Positions 1 to 10,754 of a stretch of DNA of 64,000 bases are shown piece after piece; within the stretch, counting starts at the first letter, position 1, and every line of letters begins with the position of its first letter. The notes beneath the pieces were generated by a model. It did not search any database. It was given only the letters and a program-made list of their open reading frames with translations, and was not told where the DNA came from. Made by a program: the position numbers and the translations under genes. Source of the stretch: Rhodopirellula halodulae (GTDB lineage: Bacteria > Planctomycetota > Planctomycetia > Pirellulales > Pirellulaceae); NCBI RefSeq assembly GCF_020966775.1, contig NZ_JAJKFV010000012.1, positions 152,748 to 216,747 on the forward strand. Direction: 5' to 3'.

Positions 1-100
1 ACGAGTGACTGAATAGTCGATAATGAGAGCTGCGAATTCATGGCTGGACTGCAATGGAAAGATTGTAAAAAAGGTCGAAATGAAAGGAAGTCGTCCGAAA

Positions 101-859
101 TCAGGACGTTTTGATGGGGTTGGATCGCTGCAATCCGCCGGCCGAAATTGCGGAACTCAGCAACCAGTCTCGTAGCCGATCATTGGCCGTCGGAACCGCG
201 CGATCCGATTTGCGTGCCGGCGGGCCCGCGTGCGGCTGGTCGATTCGCGACCACGCGTCGGCTGGCTTGACCGATGGCCGATCAATGCGGTCACTCGCTT
301 GTTCCACTGCCGCCGCAGGAATTGCTCCGTCGGGTGTGACTTGCTCAGGTTTGCGGCTGACCAACCGCGAGGTCACCAAACAGGCTTGTACCTCGTGGAT
401 TCCCAGCGCGTGGTCGACGCGTCGCCACAAGTCCGCATGTTGGACTTCCACACGACGGCCAAAGTGGTCCCAAACGAAATCGCTGCGGCGCCAACGCGGC
501 AACGAATCCGTCAGCGAACGAATCAGATAGCGATTGTGACTGAGCAACGTGATCGTCGAAGGACCGTCCATTGCTTCCAGTCCGCGAACGGCGGCCAGCA
601 ATGACAGGCGATTCAGATCACCGAACTCTTGGTCGTCAGCTTCCATCACCGGTCGACCATCGGACGTTTCAATCACGAATTGCCAACGACCATCGGTGAG
701 CGACGTGCTGTGTGCGGAAACCACCAGAAGAAACGTCGAGCGTGGCGGAGGTGTTGCCGGATTGAAATCCGGATCACCGAGTTCCGACGCCATCGAAGCG
801 AACTCTTCGAGCGATTGCAAAGGATCCATCATGGTTTGGGTTGCCATAGTTAACGTCAT
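101..859 (-). CDS. RNase HI-fold protein lacking catalytic carboxylates
   Basis: The central part aligns by eye with bacterial RNase HI: the helix NRLSLLAAVRGLEAM matches the NRMELMAA helix, the strand ITLLSHNRYLIRSL matches VILSTDSQYVRQ, and HADLWRRVDHAL matches the VDLWQRLDAAL segment. The residues that bind Mg2+ in RNase HI are replaced: the first Asp by Ser/Ala (about residue 48), the Glu by Ser86 and the second Asp by His108. The terminal Asp motif (NERCDELA) is absent. The roughly 90-residue C-terminal tail is polar and unconserved-looking. The fold is a confident reading; nuclease activity is unlikely. It may be a nucleic-acid binding or structural derivative. The frame is open to 994; I chose the ATG at 859 because upstream codons look low in complexity. 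ATG 847 is also possible. Confidence 0.7.
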   Translation of the reverse strand: MTLTMATQTMMDPLQSLEEFASMASELGDPDFNPATPPPRSTFLLVVSAHSTSLTDGRWQFVIETSDGRPVMEADDQEFGDLNRLSLLAAVRGLEAMDGPSTITLLSHNRYLIRSLTDSLPRWRRSDFVWDHFGRRVEVQHADLWRRVDHALGIHEVQACLVTSRLVSRKPEQVTPDGAIPAAAVEQASDRIDRPSVKPADAWSRIDQPHAGPPARKSDRAVPTANDRLRDWLLSSAISAGGLQRSNPIKTS

Positions 860-1375
860 GCGTTCAATGCGTTGGAGCGATCGGTCTGGCGGCGGCCCTC
901 CAGTTCTCGCCCGGATCCTTGGACGAAAAGGGCCGCCGCATCGCTGTTCACGCATCGATTGCTGGGGAGGGGAAAGCAATGAGACGCGATCCATCGGTGC
1001 CAGTCGTACAGGGGACGTTGTTGGTCAATTGACCCGGGGCAGCTCACTCAGCCTGCCAAATTCAATGCGACCGCCTGTCGACAAGAGTTGCTTTCGTCCT
1101 GACGAGGCTCGCCGGCAGAGCTTTCCTGCTCAAAAAGCTTTGCGCGAATTACCACGTGAACGCGCAATCGTTGAAGGCTGAACAACCCGCAAACTGACCC
1201 CGAGGCAAGCCGTTCGCGCGAGCATTGAAACGCAAGGGTTGTGGCTCATTGGCCTACGTCGCGAGCGAAACGAAGCGGTAGGTTCGGTTCCACCGAACGT
1301 CACCCTCAACGCTCCAATCAACCTTCCACCGCCATTCCTCGTGCTCGCTCAAACGTGCCCCGAGGCACCATGCGA
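860..1375. other. Intergenic region, no gene seen
   Basis: This is the stretch between the RNase H-like gene and coaX. The upstream part may include an N-terminal extension of the RNase H-like gene (open to 994). The only clear structure is a GTAG-led hairpin at 1278-1299. No convincing coding region, RNA gene or terminator was seen. Confidence 0.5.
1278..1299 (+). repeat. GTAG-led hairpin (REP-like, TCC loop class)
   Basis: GTAG is followed by a perfect 7-bp stem GTTCGGT/ACCGAAC around the loop TCC. It is the same class as the copies at 17196-17323. It lies downstream of the coaX stop, where it might also affect transcript ends, although no U-tract follows. Confidence 0.7.
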
Positions 1376-2284
1376 CTACCCTTTTTCGGGCTGCAACAAA
1401 TCCAACAACGCTCGGGCCACCAAATGCGGTTCTTCGACCGCATCGAGATCGCTTGGCAACGCATCGACCAAACATCCCGCGTCACCCCCGGTGACGACCA
1501 AGGTTGCCGCACCACCGTACAAACGCACCAGACGTTCAACCGCGCCCGCCACGGAAGCGAGCACGCCCAAACGCATCGCAGCGACGGTGTCTCGCCCCGG
1601 ACCTTCCGGCATTTCGCGACAGCGATGCGACGCCCAATCCAACTTTGGCAGTGCATCTGTACCGGCAGCCAACGCAGCCGTCTGCATTTCCAAACCAGGC
1701 AAGATCGCTCCGCCGCAGAAGACGCCTTCGTCAGACACAAAGTCCACCGTCACCGTGGTTCCCGCATCAACAATGATCAACGGCGACGCGTGCCGACGAA
1801 ACGCGGCCTCCGCCCCCAACAAGCGGTCGATGCCAACGCGATCGGGATAAACCACATCGATCTGCAATTGAATGTCTTCGTAGGTGACGAAGCGAACTCG
1901 CACACAATCAAAAAAGGCTTCATCCAAAGCCGCGACCAAAGGCTCCGCGGATCCTCGGTTCACACTTGCGATTCGGATGTCGTAGCAAACCGAGTCGCAA
2001 TCTTGCGAACGACAAGACGCCACCTTCTCCGCGAGATCTTTCAAATGCTCGATGCACTTCGTGATCCATTCCGGATCGCGAAGCGAAATGGAACGCAGGA
2101 GAGGCCCTTTCGTCGTCGTTTTTTCACCACCGGCTGAAACGTCAACCGCGGATTGCGTAACGACCTTGATCGCCGTGTTGCCAACGTCGATTCCAACGCG
2201 AACCATCACGACGTCGCATGTCGAATCGTTGAATTCCGCTTGGGTATTGTGTGGCGAAGTGTCCTCAGGCATCGGTGAATTCAT
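1376..2284 (-). CDS. coaX: Type III pantothenate kinase
   Basis: Phosphorylates pantothenate with ATP, the first step of coenzyme A synthesis, in the cytoplasm. The ASKHA-type phosphate motif VGIDVGNTAIKVV lies near the N-terminus. The second nucleotide motif VDAGTTVTVD, the PDRVGIDRLLGAEAAF segment typical of CoaX and the late VVTGGDAGCL glycine-rich motif are all present. ATG 2284 starts 4 nt after the obg stop and gives 302 aa. ATG 2206 (MVRVGIDVGN) would give 276 aa, nearer the family's usual 250-275, so the start is uncertain. The close spacing to obg implies one transcript. Confidence 0.92.
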   Translation of the reverse strand: MNSPMPEDTSPHNTQAEFNDSTCDVVMVRVGIDVGNTAIKVVTQSAVDVSAGGEKTTTKGPLLRSISLRDPEWITKCIEHLKDLAEKVASCRSQDCDSVCYDIRIASVNRGSAEPLVAALDEAFFDCVRVRFVTYEDIQLQIDVVYPDRVGIDRLLGAEAAFRRHASPLIIVDAGTTVTVDFVSDEGVFCGGAILPGLEMQTAALAAGTDALPKLDWASHRCREMPEGPGRDTVAAMRLGVLASVAGAVERLVRLYGGAATLVVTGGDAGCLVDALPSDLDAVEEPHLVARALLDLLQPEKG

Positions 2285-2288
2285 GACC

Positions 2289-3599
<1,311 letters not shown>

Positions 3600-3664
3600 A
3601 TGAATTCGCGGGGGAAAAGCTAGTCGCTAACCGCTAGTAGCTTTTTGCTGTCGCCAAAGGCGAC

Positions 3665-5820
<2,156 letters not shown>

Positions 5821-5821
5821 T

Positions 5822-6451
5822 TCAATTCTTGGGTGCGAAAAAACGACGACGCGCTCGACGCGTTCCCAACACCCCAGCGCCGAACGCGCAAAATGCCAAG
5901 GATGTCGGCTCGGGCACGGCGACGACCTGAACATTGTCGAACTGAAAGGCGTTTCCGGCAGTACGAACCCAACTTACTGACGTGACCGCATCAAAATCAG
6001 GATTAAACGCGAAAGTCTCAAGCTCATTTGAACTCGGAACTGATCCTACCGCGGCAATTGTAACTGTTTGGTTGGCTACCTCGGTAAGTCCATTGAAGCC
6101 TCTGAATTGAACAGAAAAGCCGCCGAGTTGATTTACATTTAATCTTGCTAAATCGATCGAATTAAACGCAAACTCAAACCCACTGGAATTGGCAATCGTT
6201 ACAGTCGCGCTAGGGATGTTCGCGTAGAACGCGGTACTTCCGGTATAGCTGTCGTCTCCTAGCAAGAGGCTGCGGAACGCATCAGTGCTTACGTCCAATT
6301 CAAAACCGTCCTCGAAATAAGGTGGAGACTCAATGGGTGCCGGAGCTGAACTCGAATCTACTGAGTCAAAATCAATCACTACCGCGGCGTTCGAGCTCGT
6401 CGCGAGAAGTAACTGGACGCCTAGCCCCAGAAGGACAATAAGTCGGCACAT
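5822..6451 (-). CDS. PEP-CTERM anchored exported protein
   Basis: The N-terminus is a signal peptide (MCRLIVLLGLGVQLLLATSSNA). The mature part is about 160 residues, rich in Ser, Asn, Val and Phe like many extracellular beta proteins. The C-terminus is a complete PEP-CTERM sorting signal: VPEPTSLAF, a hydrophobic stretch, then the basic RRARRR. Such proteins are processed by an exosortase and exported to the surface or matrix. No exosortase is in the window. The function of the body is unknown. The A+T content is higher than in the flanking genes. Confidence 0.88.
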   Translation of the reverse strand: MCRLIVLLGLGVQLLLATSSNAAVVIDFDSVDSSSAPAPIESPPYFEDGFELDVSTDAFRSLLLGDDSYTGSTAFYANIPSATVTIANSSGFEFAFNSIDLARLNVNQLGGFSVQFRGFNGLTEVANQTVTIAAVGSVPSSNELETFAFNPDFDAVTSVSWVRTAGNAFQFDNVQVVAVPEPTSLAFCAFGAGVLGTRRARRRFFAPKN

Positions 6452-6620
6452 TGCGTTTCCAAGTAATCAGAGGTTCTCTTTATTCGCCAGATGAAGTACC
6501 TAACCACCCGCGACCTCGATGGATGTTACTCCGAACTTGGGGGGGGATGTTGTCGTTAGAGACCAAAATGACCTTTATTTCTAATTTTTACAGGAGCCGC
6601 GTTTTAGTCGCTGGTTCGGT

Positions 6621-7310
6621 TCACTCCTCCCGGAACCGATACCCCACTCCTCGCACTGTTTCCACCAGATCAGCGTGTTCGCTCATCTTTTTGCGGAGGG
6701 CTCGGACGTGGACGTCGATCGTTCGCTCCAGGACCATGGTGTCTTCGCCGAGGGCCGCGTCGACTAGTTCGCTGCGGTCGAAGGCTCGTCCTGGCTGACG
6801 AATCAACGTGTCTAGCAAGCGAAATTCGCTCTTGGTCAGTTTGACCGCTTCGCCTTCGATAGTGGCCACAAACCGGCGGCGATCCACGGTCACGCCGCAA
6901 CGAGAAATCGCGTCCGCGTCATCCAAGCTCGGTTCGCGACGTCGCAGTAACGCTTTGATTCGCTGCAGCAACACCTTGTAGCTCTCGACCGGCTTGACCA
7001 CATAGTCATCCGCTCCGACCGCGAAACCGACGACTTGGTCGGACTCTTCGCCCAAAGCACTCAGCATCAAAATCAGCGTGTCTTTTGTCGTCGCGTCAGA
7101 TCGCAACTGCTTGCAGACTTCCACGCCGCTCAGGATTGGCAGGTCCACATCCAGGACCACCACGTCCGGCAGGTACAGTTTGGCCTGGTTCAACGCTTCG
7201 CGGCCATCGGCAGCTCGGTACACCTCGTAACCAGCTCGTTTCAGCTGGTATTCCAACGTTTCGACCAACGGCCGGTAATCTTCAACGATGAGAACTTTGG
7301 TTTTTGACAT
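6621..7310 (-). CDS. OmpR/PhoB-type response regulator (orphan)
   Basis: Two-domain transcription factor. The receiver domain (residues 4-118) has the acidic pair E10/D11, the phospho-acceptor D54 (VVLDVDLP) and the conserved Lys in YVVKPVES. The C-terminal winged helix (about 132-229) includes LTKSEFRLLDTLIRQPGRAF and the recognition region VLERTIDVHVRALRKKM, ending VRGVGYRFREE. No histidine kinase gene is adjacent, so it is an orphan in this window. The 310 bp upstream are free for its promoter. Regulon unknown. Confidence 0.94.
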   Translation of the reverse strand: MSKTKVLIVEDYRPLVETLEYQLKRAGYEVYRAADGREALNQAKLYLPDVVVLDVDLPILSGVEVCKQLRSDATTKDTLILMLSALGEESDQVVGFAVGADDYVVKPVESYKVLLQRIKALLRRREPSLDDADAISRCGVTVDRRRFVATIEGEAVKLTKSEFRLLDTLIRQPGRAFDRSELVDAALGEDTMVLERTIDVHVRALRKKMSEHADLVETVRGVGYRFREE

Positions 7311-7557
7311 TCGTCCGCATGCTGCGTGGGGAGAGGAGATTCATATCTTCCGGACGGTGTGTAGTTTCGTTGAAGATGTGAAATTTCGCACCACCCACAA
7401 ACCGCCGATTCGTTGAAGGTTTGATGAAGTTCTGGTCCGCAATCGACCATTGAAAGCGATCGAAATCCATCGATTCAGGACTCGCGAATCCGCTTTCTTG
7501 CCAGCCCATGGCAGCTTCCCATCACTTCGAATTCTATCCGACACAGAGCCCGGCGGC

Positions 7558-8334
7558 TCATCCGAGCTGAAAAAATCGCCTCGCGTTCGCGGTGGTCGCT
7601 TCTGCCAATTGTCGCGTCGGCACGTTGCGAACGTCGGCCAAACACTTCAGCACATGCTCCACACGAGCCGGCTCGTTGGGTCGTTTTCCCCTCAGTGGTT
7701 CAGGCGACAAATACGGCGAATCGGTTTCGATCAGCAACCGGTCCTCGGGAACGCGTTTGGCTACCTCCCGCAGATCATCGCTTTTCTTGAAAGTGACCAT
7801 CCCCGCGAAGCTGATCATCAACCCCATTTCTAAACACCGCTCAGCCAGTTCCCAGTCTCCCGTGAACGAATGCATCACCGCCGCGGGCAGATGTTCCTGT
7901 CGAGCCAACTGGTCGACGATCAATTCACCACTTTCACGCATGTGGATCACCATCGGCAACTTGCTTCGCACCGCCAAATCAATGTGCTGATCAAACGCGG
8001 TTTGTTGCTGATCGATCGGCGTGTCATCCCAATAACAATCCAGTCCCGTTTCGCCGATTCCTCGAACACCGGGTGAATTCACCAATTTTTCGATCTCAGC
8101 AAAGTCCTCCGGTGATGATTCCGCCACCGTGTTCGGCTGGATCCCAATAACGGCATGCAGATAGTCGGGATACTCCGACGCTAGCTCGACGGCTCGGCGA
8201 CTGGTCGCCAAATCGATCCCGATGACGCCGATGCCAACCACGCCCGCGTCTCTCGAACGTGCCACCACCTCCGCCACGTTGTCTTGGAAGTCTTTCGAAT
8301 TGAGGTGAGCATGAGTGTCAAACAAAGGAAGCAT
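7558..8334 (-). CDS. tatD: TatD family metal-dependent hydrolase
   Basis: TIM-barrel amidohydrolase-type metal-dependent DNase/hydrolase, cytoplasmic. The first metal motif FDTHAHL is at residues 5-11. GIGETGLDCYWD carries the metal-bridging Glu; HMRES and MHSFTG carry the central His residues; LLIETDSPYLSPEP carries the late Asp. The length of 258 aa fits the family. Physiological substrate is not certain in bacteria (3'-5' exonuclease repair roles are described for E. coli TatD). Confidence 0.95.
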   Translation of the reverse strand: MLPLFDTHAHLNSKDFQDNVAEVVARSRDAGVVGIGVIGIDLATSRRAVELASEYPDYLHAVIGIQPNTVAESSPEDFAEIEKLVNSPGVRGIGETGLDCYWDDTPIDQQQTAFDQHIDLAVRSKLPMVIHMRESGELIVDQLARQEHLPAAVMHSFTGDWELAERCLEMGLMISFAGMVTFKKSDDLREVAKRVPEDRLLIETDSPYLSPEPLRGKRPNEPARVEHVLKCLADVRNVPTRQLAEATTANARRFFQLG

Positions 8335-8664
8335 GAACGTGCCAGATCAAATGAGAACAAGAGTGCGTCACCATTTTGTCCGCTTTGGTGTCTCTGGCCA
8401 GCACCCAACCATTCGTCGCGAGCAACGTGCGAGAGAAACTGCAACGATTGCGAAAACAAAATCGCTTCCAACCATCACGCCACCCAACTCCCAACAAACT
8501 GCCGTGAAAGCGAACATGCAAACTCAGAATTCGCGTTGTCAGCTGATACATTGGGGGCACGCTGACCACTAGCCAATTGAACTGAATCGAATTTGCAATC
8601 GATGATCGCGTCAGTCGTCTCCTGCCCACCGTTCCCGATCCGCATCGACAGGTCCCCGCCCAAG
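8335..8664. other. Divergent intergenic region
   Basis: This is the space between tatD (minus) and the sulfatase gene (plus). It must hold both promoters, but I could not pick out convincing -35/-10 pairs. No hairpin repeat or gene was seen. Confidence 0.4.
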
Positions 8665-10650
8665 ATGGATGCCAATCTGCTCTGCTTCCCAAGCACTCGA
8701 CATGGATTTCATTGGACGCCTGCTTTCCAACGCTTGGAGGTTGTCCGGTGCGTGACTTGGCTCGCGTTTTCGATTCTAGCCACCGGAGCCCAAGCACAAT
8801 CGGACCCATTGGGCGAAGACGAGGAATCGGCGGCGCGGCGACCGAACATCGTTTGGATCATGTCGGAAGACAACTCCAAGCACTATCTCAAGCACTTCGA
8901 CGATTCGGGCGTCGAAGCTCCCGCGATTGAGGCGATGGCCAAACATGGCGTGACGTTCGACCGAGCGTTCAGCAACGCTCCCGTTTGCTCCACCGCCCGC
9001 ACAACCTTGATCACCGGTTGCTACGGACCTCGCATCGGAACGCAGTTCCACCGGCGAACTCAACCCGCCACCCTGCCGATCAACGTCGAGATGTTTCCGG
9101 CGTGGTTGCGTGCCGCGGGGTACTACACGACCAACAACGCAAAAGAAGACTACAACGCGAAACCTCGTTTGCAGCCCTGGGACGATTCTTCACGCAAAGC
9201 AAGTTGGCGCAATCGGCCGACGCCGGACACTCCGTTCTTTCACGTGGTCACCTTCGCCGACTCGCATGAAGGCCGCTTGCACTTCCCTTTGGAAAAGCTC
9301 GAGAAGCCGACCGACTTCGACCAAGCCACCGTTGAGCTACAGCCCTACTTCCCAGACACCAAACTGTTTCGTTACACGGCGGCGTTCTACCGCGACCGGA
9401 TGAGCATCATCGACAACAAAGTCGCTGGCGTGATCTCGCAACTTGAGCAAGACGGACAACTTGAGAACACCTTTGTCTTCTACTTTGGCGACCACGGCGG
9501 TGTGCTGCCTCGCGGCAAAGGTTACATCTACGAATCTGGTCTGCATGTGCCATTGGTGATTCGTGTCCCCGACAATTATCGCGATTTGGTCGACCGCGAA
9601 CTCGGCAGTCGAACGCAAGGCTTCGTCTCGTTCATCGATTTTGCACCAACCGTTCTGAACCTGGCCGGACTCGATCCGCAATCCGCCGGCCCAATCGACG
9701 GACAAGCGTTCCTGGGCCCCAACGTGACGGCGGCCGAAGTGGATTCACGCAACACGACGTTTGGTTACGCGGACCGAATGGATGAAAAGTACGACTTGGT
9801 TCGCTCCGTTCGTATCGGCGACTGGAAATTGATCCGCGCATTTGAATCGTTTCAACCTGACGCGATGTGGGCCGACTATCGCTATGAAATGCTCGCCTAC
9901 CAACAGTGGAAAGATCGCTACGAAACCGGGAAGCTGAACGAGGTCCAGTCGCAATTCTTCGAGCCTCGCCAGCCAGAATTGTTGTTCAACTTGGCCGACG
10001 ATCCACATGAGGTGAACAACCTCGCTGACGACCCGCAACACGGCGATGAACTGATCCGCCTGCGTCAAGAATTGACGACTCATCTGAAAGCCACCAACGA
10101 TCTGGGCTTCCTTACCGAATCACGCATGTTGGATGTCTTGGATGCCCCCGTCGAGAACGGAAAAGCATTGTCAGACGAAATCGCGACCTACATCAACACC
10201 GCCAACATTGCGATCGAACCGTGGGAAGAAGCCAGCAAAGAATTGTTGGCAACCATCAACAGCGGCGATCTGCTTCAGCGTTACTGGGCTCTTGCCGCCG
10301 CAAGCTCCATCGCCGCGGCAGATCCAGCCGCCAAAGGTGACATGGCCGCCGACGCGACGTTTGCCAAACTGGTCCGCCGCCGTATGTTGGATGTGGAACC
10401 GCTGGTTGCAGCGCGAGCCGCCCAACTCAGTGCGATTCTTGACCTGGATGATCCCCGCCCCGTCTTTCAAAGAGCGTTGAAACAAACGCAATCGCCAACG
10501 GAAGCGTTGCAGATCTTCAACATGGTCCGCCAAGTCACCGAGATGAACGAAGCAACGTATCCGATGAACAGCAAACTGTTCTCGTTGCCGTTCGTTCCAG
10601 ATTCGAAAGGCTTGATCCAACAACACCTGGACCACCTCGACCGGCCTTGA
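8665..10650 (+). CDS. Secreted type I sulfatase
   Basis: Formylglycine-dependent arylsulfatase/polysaccharide sulfatase, probably periplasmic. From ATG 8665 there is a basic, then hydrophobic signal peptide ending GAQA before QSDP. The N-terminal metal site is PNIVWIMSEDN. The formylglycine motif is NAPVCSTARTTLITG, with Cys at residue 108; position +2 is Thr where the classical motif C-x-P/A-x-R has Pro or Ala. A second metal segment FYFGDHGGVLPRGKG is present. The C-terminal 150 residues form an alpha-helical extension. ATG 8593 would put 24 residues before the signal peptide, so 8665 was preferred. Natural targets may be sulfated algal sugars; the substrate cannot be read from sequence. 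Confidence 0.9.
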   Translation: MDANLLCFPSTRHGFHWTPAFQRLEVVRCVTWLAFSILATGAQAQSDPLGEDEESAARRPNIVWIMSEDNSKHYLKHFDDSGVEAPAIEAMAKHGVTFDRAFSNAPVCSTARTTLITGCYGPRIGTQFHRRTQPATLPINVEMFPAWLRAAGYYTTNNAKEDYNAKPRLQPWDDSSRKASWRNRPTPDTPFFHVVTFADSHEGRLHFPLEKLEKPTDFDQATVELQPYFPDTKLFRYTAAFYRDRMSIIDNKVAGVISQLEQDGQLENTFVFYFGDHGGVLPRGKGYIYESGLHVPLVIRVPDNYRDLVDRELGSRTQGFVSFIDFAPTVLNLAGLDPQSAGPIDGQAFLGPNVTAAEVDSRNTTFGYADRMDEKYDLVRSVRIGDWKLIRAFESFQPDAMWADYRYEMLAYQQWKDRYETGKLNEVQSQFFEPRQPELLFNLADDPHEVNNLADDPQHGDELIRLRQELTTHLKATNDLGFLTESRMLDVLDAPVENGKALSDEIATYINTANIAIEPWEEASKELLATINSGDLLQRYWALAAASSIAAADPAAKGDMAADATFAKLVRRRMLDVEPLVAARAAQLSAILDLDDPRPVFQRALKQTQSPTEALQIFNMVRQVTEMNEATYPMNSKLFSLPFVPDSKGLIQQHLDHLDRP

Positions 10651-10713
10651 AGCTCAACGGATCAGCGAGCGTCGCCCGTTAACTCACGAAGCCTGCCACC
10701 TCACGAAGCCGGC

Positions 10714-10739
10714 CGGGAACGCGTCAATCGGCGTTCCCG
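10714..10739. terminator. Hairpin between convergent genes
   Basis: A perfect 9-bp stem CGGGAACGC/GCGTTCCCG with an 8-nt loop lies in the 104-bp gap between the convergent sulfatase and secreted-protein genes. No U-run follows on either strand, so it may be a bidirectional transcript end or a repeat-type hairpin. Confidence 0.45.
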
Positions 10740-10754
10740 CAAGCCCGCACCTCG

